DNA from: Ehretia macrophylla
Taxonomy: Eukaryota > Streptophyta > Magnoliopsida > Boraginales > Ehretiaceae
Length of the DNA: 64,000 nucleotides
Assembly (NCBI GenBank): GCA_037974665.1
Contig: CM075780.1
Span: forward strand, 55,345,594 to 55,409,593
Direction of reading: 5' to 3'
Part shown: piece after piece, positions 11,446-23,396 of the stretch
Layout: each line of letters starts with the position of its first letter
How positions within the stretch are numbered: the first letter of the stretch is position 1
The notes under the pieces: generated by a model
The model's database searches: none
Seen by the model: only the letters and a program-made list of their open reading frames with translations
What the model was told of the DNA's origin: nothing
Translations under genes and position numbers: made by a program

Positions 11446-11990
11446 ATTATAAGTTAGTTCTCCTTAATTGCTACCTTCAATTTTAAGAAACTGCTAAATC
11501 TACTAGACTCGTCTTGTTACCATCAAAGCCTTGCTCGCTTGTTAGCAAATTACATGGGTAGCGTCGTACCTCTTCTGACCAACGCAACTGATGCTTCTCC
11601 ACTTTATGTGCTTGCGGATACTCGAAGCTCATATTCTCTCTCCTCGATTTTGCATCTAGTGTAGCTTCTTGCTGTTGTGGATAACACTTTAGCATGCTGC
11701 CATAATTGTATTTTAATTGACAGACTTTGCTCAGCAGTTTTCCTCATAGCTATCACATTTTCGCTACAAACAAACACCCATCTTCCTCTTTTTTTGGTCT
11801 ATCACCAATATGCTTCGTCTCTCCAGTTTAGCTGCTCACCGTCTTTGCGTACTAAGGGCATGATCGCACACCAACGTATGGTGAGGGTTTTTAATCCCTA
11901 TTTCTTATGTCTTCATTTGGGCCTTTGCTTTGCATATTGTTTGTTATTTACCATATGATGAGGGTCAAATATGTGGTTCAGCCTGAGCTC
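11446..11990. other. Unassigned segment between copia LTR and gypsy element
   Basis: A minus-strand open frame (11695-11483, 70 codons) and a plus-strand one (11677-11958, 93 codons) overlap head to head. Neither resembles a family I know. The base composition is less AT-rich than the neighbours. It may be the primer-site region of copia M, part of the gypsy element's LTR, or captured DNA. Confidence 0.3.
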
Positions 11991-12533
11991 AGTAGAAATC
12001 TACATAGGAAGATAAGGGATGACATGGGTTATGACCCGGTCTCTCCCTCCGGTGTGAGAATTAGTTAGTATATCCAAACTCAAATAATTATTAAAGAAGA
12101 GATAACAATAAATGAGAATCAGTTACCTTCGATTGGTGCATTGAATGGACTATTTATACTAATTCTAATGACAAACAAAATTAAATGCGTAATGGTACTC
12201 TTACTGTTCATGTTAGAGCTCAGCCGCTTATCTAAGGGGTAATGCTATTATTTGCTGGTTAACACCTTTATGTCCTATTCCCTATTAATGTCAGATGGGG
12301 TTAAGTGCCTAGGGTCAGATTCGGGTCAGTTTATGCCCGTCTCAGGTCGGCTCGGTATTTAGAACCCATATCAATTCCCTCCAAGTCTAGAGTTCTACAG
12401 AGGTCTAGAAAGAGAATCTTTTGGACCGAGCCACCCAAATTCTAAAATCAACCAATGATCTGCCACGTCATCGGCTTTTCTGATAGGTACGACGGTTGAT
12501 TTTCCCGAGGCAACTACTCATGCCTATAAATAG

Positions 12534-12543
12534 GCGATCACCA
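12534..12543 (+). promoter_or_regulatory. TATA box for the antisense ORF of element N
   Basis: CTATAAATAG, a near-ideal plant TATA box, lies on the plus strand about 190 bp before the ATG at 12732, opposite to the direction of the gypsy pol. A start would be expected about 30 bp downstream, in the CACTTTCAATTCGCAAGG region. Inference from sequence only. Confidence 0.55.
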
Positions 12544-12731
12544 ACTCAATTCACATTTTCTGCCTTATGCACTTTCAATTCGCAAGGATTCTCTCTCTAA
12601 TCAGCTAGCTTGGTCAATCCATCTCGAGCAATCGTACTTCCTTCCTCATTCTATTCCGTTGAGCCTAGGATTAAGGTACGCTTCCCTACTCTTCTTTTTA
12701 GATTTGAATTGTTTATCCCTTCCCCTCATAA

Positions 12732-13490
12732 ATGGCCAGGTCGGACTCGAGAGATTCTCAAGAACTGTCAGCTCAATCTTATGGTGCTGATGAAGAAGTG
12801 AGCAACTCGGAGGTCGAGCACTCTCGACAATCTAGCTCGGGAGAAAAAAGTAGTAGTGAGGTCGAGGTAGCCGAATCCAAAGCACGGTGATGAAATTGAG
12901 AATAAGGGTGAAAACCCTAACCAGGTAGAGAGTTTCTCGGATCTAGAAGAGATCGAGGGAGGTAGAGGGTCACCCTTGGAAAGGTTAGAAGAACTTGAGC
13001 TCCCTCTTGCACCCATACCCAATCCTCTATCAGCCTCAAAGTCTTTTTCCAATTTGAGATCGTCTCAACAGAACATGCCCCTAATGATTATGCACTCGTC
13101 GAGCTCGTGGGCAGCTATTAGAGGAGAAGTAACAGCCTCTTTGAGGGGCAAGAAAAAACTATTCATATGCTATCATAGGGAATGCGAGATTACAGTTTTC
13201 GAGATCAGCAAAAGGTTGAACAAATGTGCCTTTTCCTCTGAGTTTAGGGTAAGGAAGCTGAGGAGGGATGAGGCGGCTTGTTGTGTGGGGAATAACGAAT
13301 GACTTTTTATGGCATAGCTTTCTATTTCATCAGACCCTTTATCTCGAAGGTCCTTAACTACTTTCATATCAGCCCGGGACAAGTAGCCCCCAACGGCTGG
13401 GCTATGATCGTAGCTTTCTTCATCTATGCTCATAAACTCAATGTGGTCCTGACCTATATCCTATTTAGAAAGTGCTTCCTTGCCAACTAA
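12732..13490 (+). pseudogene. Antisense ORF with Transposase_28-like (putative gypsy-type transposon) region
   Basis: ATGGCCAGG opens a serine/glutamate-rich frame that stops at 12888-12890. The next frame continues directly (DEIENKGENPNQVES) to 13302, and a third begins at 13299 with FISKVLNYFHISPGQVAPNG, which resembles the LHPF..VLNYYNIAPxQLxPNSW core of the Transposase_28 family. Two frameshifts (near 12890 and 13300) break the gene, and similarity fades after 13490. It is antisense to and downstream of the pol of element N, as in Tat/Grande-type gypsy elements that carry an antisense extra ORF (recalled knowledge). The function of this protein is unknown. Confidence 0.65.
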
Positions 13491-13799
13491 ATCCTCATGA
13501 AAAAGGGTGGTTTTATTTCTCAGCTCGGGATGGCTGTACAAATTTTGATAAGTGGGCTTCCTTCGATAAGGGCTACCATCACAAGTACTTTTTTGTGAGT
13601 TGCCAATTCGGTTGGGTGGTTCGTAAAGAATAGGCACATAACTTACCCTTTGGGATTAACAACCCTCCGAAGCTATAAAGAATGACCAAGGGCATAAGAA
13701 CTAACCCTAAAGTCAAGTATGTTATGATTGATTTAAATAAATTATCATAACCTTTTCAAGTAGTACCGAGGCCGAGCTCGGACCACTTTCTAGCTGGAG

Positions 13800-14130
13800 T
13801 TTAATCTTAAACTCTTATTTGCTAATTAGTGTGTTCTTATCACGACCTCATATTAGAATAGGGCTCGAGCTAGCCCTCTACCAATTCTTTACTAATGAGT
13901 ATTATCTCCTCACAACCTTATGTTATAGTTTAGTGAGTGTGGTTCTGTCATGACCTTAACTAATTCTTGGGACTGAGCGACCTTTTAATCCTTGTTGAGT
14001 TTATGAGTGTGTTCACGTCACAATCTCATCTCGATTTGGACTTTAAACGTGGTTCACATGCAGTTTTGGCTTTTATTAGCCTCTCTAGTCTATCGAGTTT
14101 TGAGTGTGTTAATCGTCACGACCTTACTCC
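13800..14130. repeat. Four spaced GTGTG...TCACGACCT repeats
   Basis: Variants of GTGTGTTC followed by TCACGACCT occur near 13829, 13945, 14006 and 14105, about 60-115 bp apart. They sit between the antisense ORF and the integrase end, a region that often holds tandem repeats in Tat elements. Confidence 0.5.
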
Positions 14131-14229
14131 CATTGTAGACAGAGTTCATTTAAATAAATTAAGCTAAAAGATAATGGAACTTGCTATTTAGGGAAAAAAG
14201 ACTAGCATTAGCAAAAAGGCCTATCTATT

Positions 14230-17200
14230 ATATTTCATACAAAATACCGCCTCAAGTGTTTGGGGTTTCGGGCATTTCTCAGCTCTTTCCAATTTTTGTC
14301 AACTAAGTAATAGGTTCCAGGTTAGATTTCTTTTACTACTTGATATGGACATTCCTATGTCAGGGAAAACTTACTACCTGAGGTCGGTTGAAAAATGGCT
14401 CTCCTTAGAACTAAGTCTCCTACCTGGATAGGTTTGGGCTTGACCTACTTTGCAACAGCTCTTTCCATGGCCATCTTGCTTGCCAACATTCTAACTGAGC
14501 CTTAGCTCCTAGTTCTTTAGACAAGTTTATCTCTTCTCGGATCCTTGGTCTATTTATTTCTTCTTGGTGGATTAGGGTCTTACTGGTGGGAGAGCTGATC
14601 TCCACTAGAAGAGCTGCCTCTATGCTGAAAGCCAGACTCAAGGGAAATTCTCTCGTTGCTGAGCTGGGTGTGGTGCGATGAGTCCACAGAACCTCGGGGA
14701 TTACATCAGCCCATTGGCACTTTGCTTCTCCTAGCTTGGTTTTCAATCCTTACAAAATAGATCTATTAGTGACCTCTACTTGACCATTACATTGAAGATG
14801 AGCAACAGATAAAAATCTGAGGTCAATCCTGATCTCGGCACACTGCCCTCAGAAGTATGCACTGTCAAATTGCTTCCTATGGTCTGTCACCATGATCTTC
14901 GGTACTCCAAACTGACAAACGATAAACCTCCACACAAAGTTTCAAGCAGCCTTTTAGAGATTCTCGCTATTGCCTTGGCTTTGGCCCATTTGGTGAAGTA
15001 GTCTACAACCACGAATGTAGGTTTTTTTTTGCCCTATGTTGTTCGGAAGTGGTCCTATAATATCCAGACCCCATTGATAGAACGACCACAGAATTATCAT
15101 TACTGTCAGGTCTATTGAGGGCTTCCTCTGCACCTTAGTGAATCTCTAGCAGGTGTTATATTTCTATACCAATTCCTTCATATCGTGCTCTAAGGTCGGC
15201 CAAAAATACCCTATCGTAATGTTTTCTGAGCCAAATCTTTTCCTCCTATGTGATTTCTACAAACTCTTTCATGAATTTTTCTTAGTATGTAGTTCCCCTC
15301 CTTGGGTCCTACACATTTTAGAAGGGGCCAAGTGTAAGCTATCTTGTACAACGGATCGACAATAATTAGAAACCTTGAAGCCTGACATTTGGTTTTCTGA
15401 GCTGCCCTCTCGTCATCCGGGACTATTCCCCCCTCTAGGAAGTCCCAAATTGGTTTAGTCCAATTTGGACTCATTTTCACTTCGGCAACCTCAGTTCTCC
15501 CAAGCTGGATACTTGGCTCGGCGATCTCATCAACGTGTACCAGCGTGGGCCTGTTTTCCCCAACCGCTAATTTGGATAAAATATCAGCCTTTTCATTCTC
15601 TGCCCTCCTGACTTGTTGAATCGAGAAGCAGTGAAATCGTGAGACTAATTCCTTCACCTTCCCAAGGTAGGCAAACAATACTACATCTTTAGCCTCAAAT
15701 TCTCCTGTCACTTGATTAGCCACCAACTAAGAGTCCGTGGACACTTCCACAACCTGAGCTCTGAGCTGGGTGGCTATCTTTAACCCTACCACCAATGCCT
15801 CGTACTCAACCTTATTGTTAGAAGCTGAGAATGCAAACCTTAGGGAGTATTGGTACTTGTGGCCCATCAGGCTGATGATCATAACTCCAGCTCTGCTACC
15901 ATCTTATTAGAGGCTCCATCTACCTTTATCTTCCAAACTTCTTCTAGATTGTGCTCGACCCTACGAGTGCATTCCACTACAAAGTCAGCGATTGCTTGAG
16001 CTTTTATAGCAGTCCTTTGTTGATACATCAAATTTAACTGGCTTAGCTCGACCACCTATTTGAGGAGCCTCCCCGAAGCTTCAGGTCTATGGAAATGGAT
16101 TTGAGCGGAGCATCAGTCATCAAAGCCAGAGCAACTTTTTCAATGGAGGAATACTAGGTCTCTATTCCCCTCAGAGTTTTGCTCAAGTAATACACTGGTT
16201 TTTGGTCTTTTTTGTCTTCTCGAATAAGTGTGGCTCATCTCGGGGAGGAACAACAGAGGTAGTGAAGACAAATACCTCTTGAGGTCATCAAATGCCTTAT
16301 GACATTCCTCAGTCCACTCAAAAATTTTGGGATTCCTAAGAACCTTGAACAAAGGGGAACACTTATCCACCATCCTAGATATAAACCGACTCAAAGCCGC
16401 GACTCTACCAATCAATTCTTACACATCATTCACATAACGTGGAAGGGCTAAGTTTAATATAGCATGAATCTTCTCAAGGTTGGCTTCAATGACCCAAGCT
16501 ATCACCATAAAGCCCAAGAACTTCCCAACTTTGATCCCAAAGGCACAATTCTCCAGGTTAAGCTTGATTCCAAACTTCCTTATTATGGCAAAAGTTTTCC
16601 CACATCGGCAATGTAATCATCGGCCTTCTATTTCTTGACCAACATATCATCCACATATATCTCAATGTTCCACCCGATTTGGGATTTGAAAACCTTATTT
16701 ATCATCCACTAATATGTGGCTCCAGGATTCTTGAGACCGAAAGACATGACCTCATAATAATAGAGGTTTAGGTAGACAATGAAAGCGATTTTTTCCTTAC
16801 CTTCAAGGGCCATTTTTATTTGGTTATAGCCCTTGAAGCCATCCATGAAGGTCAGCAATTAACACCCCGAAATGACATCTATCATCTGATCGATTCGGGC
16901 CAAGGAAAATCAATTATTAGGGCATGCTTTATTTAGATAGGTAAAGTCAATGCACAATTTTCACTTCCCCAAAGTCTTAGGGACCAAGGCAACATTGGAT
17001 AACCAGGTTGGATATTGTATCTCTCGGATCTGCCCTGCGTCAATCAGCTTGTCCACTTCTTCTGCTATGATCTTTTGCTCATCATAATGGAAATGTCTAC
17101 ACTTTTGCTGAACTAGCAAATAATCGGGCTTAACATTCAACTAATGTTCCATCACGCTCGGGTCCCTACCTGTCATATATGTAGCAGACCAAACAAATAT

Positions 17201-17815
17201 ATTCTTATTTTTTAAAAGAATTCGGCTTATATACCTTGTTTGAGGTGATCAGGAAGTTCACTCTCGATCTTGGCTTTCTTGCTACCCTCTGAAAGTTGGA
17301 TTTCTTGCAACTTCTCGGTTGGGCTACCCCTCTTCGTATCTCTCTTATCCTCTGGCAGGTCTGGGCCCCAATCAACTTGATACTTTGGGCGTGAAGATAT
17401 CTCATAGCGCTTTCGTGCTAATAACTGTGCCCTCTGTGCTCGGCAATAACCTAAAGTGATTCAATACTACCCGACCTGTGATACCGTTGTATGCAGAGAC
17501 ACAATCCATGACAATGAAATTAGCCTGTATAGTAGCCCTCTTATTCCCTACATCTAAAGTCAGGGTGAGGTTGATTATAACTTCAGCTTGAAATCCATGC
17601 CCAGTGAACCCTTCCAGAGTGCCTCTCATCAACCTTAGTTTGCTTCGGTCGAGACCCAAATGTTCAAAAGTCTTCAAGAAGATTACCTCAGTCGAGCTCT
17701 TTGTGTCGACCATGATTCCCCTTACCAGATGGTTGGATATGATGACACTTATCATTAGAGGATCGTCATGTGGCATGAGCACTCCTTTTAGGTCATCATA
17801 GGAGAATATCATCCT
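14230..17815 (-). pseudogene. Tat-type gypsy pol pseudogene (protease, RT, RNase H, second RNase H, integrase)
   Basis: Reading downward: an aspartic protease segment (17812-17402) whose active site reads VDTKSS at 17693-17710 instead of DTGSS; RT with YVDDMLVK near 16637-16659 and MSFGLKNPGATY near 16720-16760; RT/RNase H junction SRFISRMVDKCSPLFKVLR (about 16390-16330); the second RNase H tail with ANQVTGEFEA and ENEKADILSKLA (15726-15560); the integrase zinc region HERVCRNHIGG (about 15240); and integrase C-terminus VLWTHRTTPSSATRE (about 14690-14650) with a PGTYYLVD-like end near 14310. Stops and frameshifts are many. Pol would make the enzymes for copying and inserting the element; this copy cannot. 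Confidence 0.85.
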
Positions 17816-18374
17816 CTCCAGGTTTTGGAATATTCATTGCATGGGTGGCTTCTTTTGGCCCGCCTTGACATAACTCTTTCTGCCGGTCGTGGTCTCTCTA
17901 TCAGCTGTAGGGCCTCCTGCTAGGGTCTTGATCACAGCCTAGTGCCTGGGCTGGCCTCTTCTCGAGCTTCTTTCTCTCTCTTCCTTTACCCTGAACCGAA
18001 TTATGCTGAGCCCTTCTGCAACATACCTCATCAAGTGGCCTCGCTGTATCAAGGCCTCAATCTCCTGCTTGAGTTCTCTACAATCTTCGGTACTATGCCT
18101 ATAATCATTGTGAAAATGGCAGTACTTAGTGTTGCTCTTTTTATCTGGTCAGCTACCCATCTTTGGTAGGGGGTATATTGTATTGGGTTTTGATTTCCAT
18201 CAAGATCTGCTCTCGGGGAGTGTTGAGTGGGGTGAAGACTGTAAACCTCAGAGCTTGTCGTTACTACTACTAAGATTTGGCATCTCCCAGGGGTTTGTTC
18301 CCGGCCTGACCCTTTGACTTTGGAGCCTTCACCTTTTTCGCATGCTCTTTCTCCTTGTTCTCATCCCTCTTGCC

Positions 18375-18990
18375 CTAATAGATTTCTTGCGCATAGATAT
18401 ATCCCTTAGTTCTAAGCATCAGGTCGGCAATGGTGAATACTAAGTCTATCGCCAATGAGGATATAAGAGACCTAGACCGAAGTTCACTATGATAAGCCAT
18501 TAGTGCTACTAGGTCTTTGAGGTAAGGAATTCTGAGAGATTCTTCATTGAATCTGGAAGTGTAAGACCTGAGAGTCTCTCCCTTCTGTTGCTTCACCAAT
18601 AGTAGTATTGAGGTATGCGTCGTCGGGCGACGGCTACTAGCGAACCGAGCTAGGAAGGCCTCGACCATCTTAACCTTGGTACCAGGCCAGCACGTGTCCT
18701 ACCAACATGGGCGGGAATGCCTTGCACTTCATAGCATCTGAGATGTCGTACAAAACCATGTTATGATCAAAGTTTTCTCAGGTAGTTGGCAGGGTCTCCT
18801 TCTCCTACGTTACTCGGTAAGCTTGTCATATGATTACCAGTCAACAAAGGTGTTGCAAAGATCTTCAGGGCCAAAGGACTTTCCCTATGCTAGTTTAATA
18901 CCCTGGTGATCACGGTTGCAGTCTTGGATGGCTCAGGCTCACACTGTATCACTCGCTTTCCTTTTGTCACCTTATGAAGATTTATATGGG
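18375..18990 (-). pseudogene. Gypsy gag (capsid) pseudogene of element N
   Basis: An open stretch of 97 codons (18668-18375) reads FLARFASSRRPTTHTSILL, then GETLRSYTSRFNEESLRI and a DLMLRTKGYIYAQE end, matching the Retrotrans_gag capsid pattern of Tat-type elements. Upstream, 18669-18990 holds weaker similarity broken by stops. Gag would form the particle that packages element RNA. The segment lies directly before pol on the same strand. Confidence 0.75.
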
Positions 18991-19064
18991 CCCGACGATA
19001 GTCTCCCTGTGCTGTAGGTTGGCTATTTAGATGTGAGGTCGGGTTTGCGTTAGGAATTGTATGC

Positions 19065-19560
19065 CGTAAAGACCACTAGTACTAAGACATCTCAGTATAA
19101 GGAATATCATTCAGTTATAAAATAGTGCATTCATTATGAGCATGTTCTATTCTCTCACTTATTTGATATATATGTATGCAAAAAAGTTCCCTGATACAAG
19201 TGAATAGCATAGGTGCGTGGTGATTCGCACAGAAGGTCTACGCTATGAGGCTTGGATCAAAACTGTTGGTTCATAACCGAATAGTGAAGGTAGGCACTTC
19301 ACTATAGTAAGGTTATAATGAGAGAGTTTCCTATTTGGTAGGGTGACCTATCTTGGTCATTGGAAGGGCTTTTCAAACTTCTCTCATTAGTGCATGTGAT
19401 TGCATTGAACAAGACTACAATAGATGCTATCTTAGTGATATTACTATCATTGTCAGAGAACTAAAAGTATTTTAAGCTACTAAGTGACCAATTCTTTTTA
19501 TCATGAGCATATGTGGATCTTATCATGACTATCTTTAAAATAAAGCAATAAAAGAAAAGA
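19065..19560 (+). repeat. Dispersed repeat, copy 1 (LTR-like)
   Basis: This block is clearly related to 37115-37555: both contain TTATAACCGAAT, TAGGCACTTCA, a GGTTATARTGAGAGAGT-like word, CTTGGTCATTGG and GAGCATATGTGGAT in the same order. It separates gypsy N from the gag of copia M. The second copy continues into a TATA-bearing LTR-like region, so this is probably an LTR fragment. Confidence 0.6.
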
Positions 19561-19569
19561 AAAGACTTA

Positions 19570-19865
19570 TATAGAGGGCTTGTAGGTGCACTCATGCACA
19601 AAGGCTTCTACAAAGGATGTATCCAAATTAATTAACGTTGAATTTGACGGGACTAATTATATTTTTTTCTCTCAATATATGGAGGATTTCTTCAAGGGCA
19701 TGTATTATGGGATGATACCGATCGATCTAATTCTCAACCTGATGCCACCAATGACAAAGAACTTAAAGAGTGGATGAGGAATAATTCTAAAATCATCTAT
19801 GAGATCCGTTCTACCCTTAAGACATCTATTTCTATGACCATTGGTAAGAGTTATTATGTGAAATC
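19570..19865 (+). pseudogene. Copia M gag, first part
   Basis: The plus strand reads INVEFDGTNYIFFSQYMEDF and then MTKNLKSG, matching the N-terminal gag of plant copia elements (the usual pattern is LNGSNYxxWSxxMExxLxGR). It breaks at 19865 where insert C begins. A stop follows the SG near 19777 and more stops occur further on. Confidence 0.7.
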
Positions 19866-22800
19866 TGTAACGCCCCGATCCCTTAGGAGACCGGAGCCCC
19901 GATCCAATACCCTATGGCACAAAAAATGAGAAAACGGGCGGAGTTTTCCCTGTTTCTAGGCCTAACTGGTTACTTGTAAACAAAAGATGAAATCAAAAAC
20001 CACATACTATAACATTCTCAACAACTCCAAACTTCAACCACGCAACTTTCCCAACGCTAAGGCCATCTGAGCCTTAGACCATGACAATATAACATACAAG
20101 CATGCAAATTCAAATCCATTGAAATTCTATGTTTTAAATCCGCTTATCTTACCACTCTAATCATATTTACCTTTCTTTCTTATAAATTTAGTCAAATAAC
20201 CAACTAACTTCCACTAGCCACACAAGCATGCAATACTAAACATTAAAGCAAAGCATAAAGTTATTACAATCCAGCTACTAACTATTAAATCATGCCTATC
20301 CTACCATTCTAACAAACTAATAATACAAACTCAAATTACAACTCTATTACATCCATGAATTATATACAAGTCCAACTAAATCATAAATGAAATACAATAT
20401 CATAAAGATATAATAATACAAAACTACACATAACTCCGAGCACGTAACATACAAGACTCCCCAATCTCGAGCAATCAAGGAGTAGCTTCACTTCTTCCTC
20501 TCAATCCTCAAAGAACCAAACCTGAAATGGTTGGAAAGAGGGGTGAGCATACAACACATGTATACTCAATGAGGGAGGGAACTATTAATTGGGGAGGTTT
20601 TTGAAATTCCTTTTCATGCAATGCAACAATTTATTGCCAAACTAGCAATAAAGAAAGACAATAAGCAATTACGCAATTATACTACAATCATTAAAAATGA
20701 TATCGATCAATAACCCTGATCGCTCTAATCTCTCAGACCACGAACCACGAACACGAATCTCGATCTCGATCTCGATATGCCAGCTTCCCTTTACACCAAT
20801 GGGTACTCCGGATGTACCCAATACCTACGACCCACACCCCATAGTATACTCCATACCAGGTGAGTGAGAAAGTAGGGTACGGAGTTAGGGAAACCAACAC
20901 TGGCAAGCCCGATGCTGCCTAACGAGGCCCATCGCAACTGTCCTGAACGATGAGGCTGCGCAACCGTCGATTCGATAACACAAGAAGTAATAACAATAGC
21001 AATGTAAGACAATAAAAGCTAATAACACATAATTGAGGGACAACAAAATAGGTTGCCCTCACACACAATATAGTAACCAATAAGCACACACCACTTTAAC
21101 AATTATACTAAATCATACAATCTATGAGTAAGAAAATAAACTATTATGCATATAAGGATGAAAACTCCTTTACCTTGGATTAGGCTATATATGCAAGAGA
21201 ATCTCCTAGATTCATTCCAACCCTCCTTGAATTAGCTTAAATACGCAAACCCTAGTTTGACCATATAAATATAACATTTAGCCATTGAAACTAGTATAAC
21301 ATGCTTGGAAGACATTCATTACTTGCATAGTTTGAAGCTATCTTAGATAATCAGCAATAGCATTCTAATAACTCTAAACATGCCATGACTTCTAAATAAC
21401 ATTAACTAAACTAATATTCATCAAACTAATTTATAACTAGTTTAAATTCAACCAAATGACAAAGGAACTTCAAGCTAACCAATCAAACAAAACAATTATA
21501 CCCAAACATTAACGAAGCTCAACTATAAAACATGGCTTAAGAACCATCTTCATGCATATAACTTCAAATACTCTTTAGCTATTGTATTCATTAACAATCT
21601 AACCAAGTTCACTAGCTTTACACTTTTACAAAACTAACATATCCATAAATACTTCATTATTCTCACATAACATGTTCAAGAATCAAGTGATTGCAACTAT
21701 TCCCTAGCATTTAACCCTATAATAGTACAATCAATCAATAAAGCCGCTAACTCATACTTATTCTCATTACAACTAACTCAATATAAATTCAAGGAAATCA
21801 CTTAGAACTATGGCAATACAATTACATTTCATATAATAATCAATTATAATCAATAATAACAACAAGAACAATAGTTAAGTAAGCAACAATAGCTCAAAGC
21901 ATGAAAAATGACAAAATACTATTCATATCTCTAACTTCTAAAAGCTACTACATACAAACGAGCAACAAGATATGGAAACCGACTTCACTACTCGTTCTTA
22001 GACACAATATGGTACGATTCTACGCTACGAAATCTCACTTTCCTAATAAAACCCCGAAAGTCCACCTAGCATGTTTGAACTACAACTATACTTACCAAAC
22101 ACTCAATCAAAGCCATAATTGCGCTAAAAGTGCTTCTATGCACATACAAGACTAACCCCCAACTCAAAGTGAGCACGGTCAACACTTGGTCAAACGACCC
22201 CTTTTATCAACTAAGGCTAATTGACTCTAAACCAATTCACGAGGTTCAAGATTCTCAACCAAGTTATTCAAACCTCCTAATAGCGCTTTATGACACTTCC
22301 AGGACTCTTGAAATCACACCTTAACCTGCAATTTTCGCAAAAGTCTCGAAAGCCCCTTTATGCATTTGAACTACAAGTACCCTAACCAACGCTCAATTTG
22401 GTGATATAAGCCCACCTTTAGCACTTTCCCACCTACTAAATGCTAGCCATATCGTTAGATTGCACCCGGATTCATAAATTACCCGAAACCCCCTTGTAAA
22501 TTTAACTAATTTTGCGTTTTAATCAAATTCCGAGCATACTAACCCCACACAATCATTAATCAATGCTAATTAACACCTATAGCATCTAATTAAAGCATAG
22601 AATCAACCTCTAAGTCACATTTCAACAAAACCCTAGAATTAACACTATTCATTGTCTTCTACATTTGATCAATTGCAGAAATTCAACAAGCATGCTATAC
22701 AACTATATTATACAAGTCTAGGTAGCATGTACAAGTCAAATTTCACAAGTATTAAGCATTACATAAGCTATAACTCACAAATATAAAAATTAAAGTTAAG

Positions 22801-23396
22801 ATACATTCATGAAAAATGCATAAAAATGCTAAAATCCCTCAGCAAACTCCTTGTAGATGTTTGATATGGACTTAGGAAAGGTTTGAAATTAGTTGTAGGT
22901 GACTTGAAAGGGCTTGGAATGCAAGGTTGGAAGTTGAATTTTCTCCTTTTCTTCTCCTCCTAGCCGCCGGCCATCCAAGGGACACCAAGGGAATTTTTGA
23001 AATTGTTTTAAAGCTATTGTGTTGTGCATGTATTATATTTTATGTATATAGTTATATTGGCTAAAATATTGCAAGAAAACTTATTTTCCAAGCCCAAAAT
23101 GCTAAATAAAAGTCCACTAGTCCAAACTAAATATGTTACCCAATGTTTTACTATTCACTTGAATCGCTAAACTTTTTCCAAACGAGTTCTCCCAACATGC
23201 GATGCTCAAATTCTCATTTTCCTCATTCTTCAAATAAGTAATATAACATAGGAAAAAATGCTAATTCAGAGAAAATAGATAGTTAAAAATCATGATGAAT
23301 AGTGACTATTCATAAACGTAGATAAATGCACATTAAATTGCTAAAAAATGTATGCAACAGTTAATTATAAGTATGATAGTGATCTCGGGCGTCACA
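19866..23396 (-). mobile_element. Insert C: long solo-LTR-like element
   Basis: Begins TGTAACGCCCCGATCCC and ends GGGCGTCACA, the same terminal pattern (TGT..CGCCCC / GG..TCACA) as solo LTRs A and B. It interrupts the copia M gag. No protein family is recognisable in 3.5 kb. It contains the shared words CTCAATGAGGG (about 20566) and GGCAAGCCCGATGC (about 20902), the conserved stem-loop at 21035-21060 and a short TCTCGA microsatellite near 20755. The minus orientation is inferred from element HI. A clean 5-bp duplication is not seen; ATCTG at 19863-19867 and ATTTG at 23396-23400 differ by one base but would shift the ends. Confidence 0.6.
21035..21060. repeat. Conserved LTR stem-loop, copy in C
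   Basis: GAGGGACAAC and GTTGCCCTC arms enclose AAAATAG. Related stem-loops occur at 26806 and 28919. Confidence 0.6.

Larger units (their letters stand above)
11990..19064 (-). mobile_element. Ty3/gypsy Tat-type element N (minus strand), truncated
   Basis: Gag, protease, RT, RNase H, a second RNase H and integrase follow each other on the minus strand from 19.0 to 14.2 kb, the gypsy order. The second RNase H-like segment before integrase (about 15.6-15.8 kb) is typical of the Tat lineage. An antisense ORF lies beyond the 3' end of pol. No 5' LTR is seen to the right of gag, where sequence changes near 19065. The left boundary is approximate, so LTRs cannot be paired. Confidence 0.7.

Noticed and set aside
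11677-11958. Plus ORF of 93 codons as a host secreted or membrane protein
   Set aside because: Leading hydrophobic residues alone are weak evidence, and no homologous pattern, intron or promoter is visible.
19866-23396. Insert C as a host gene region with introns
   Set aside because: Termini match the LTR pattern of A and B, it interrupts copia gag, and no coding segment is recognisable.
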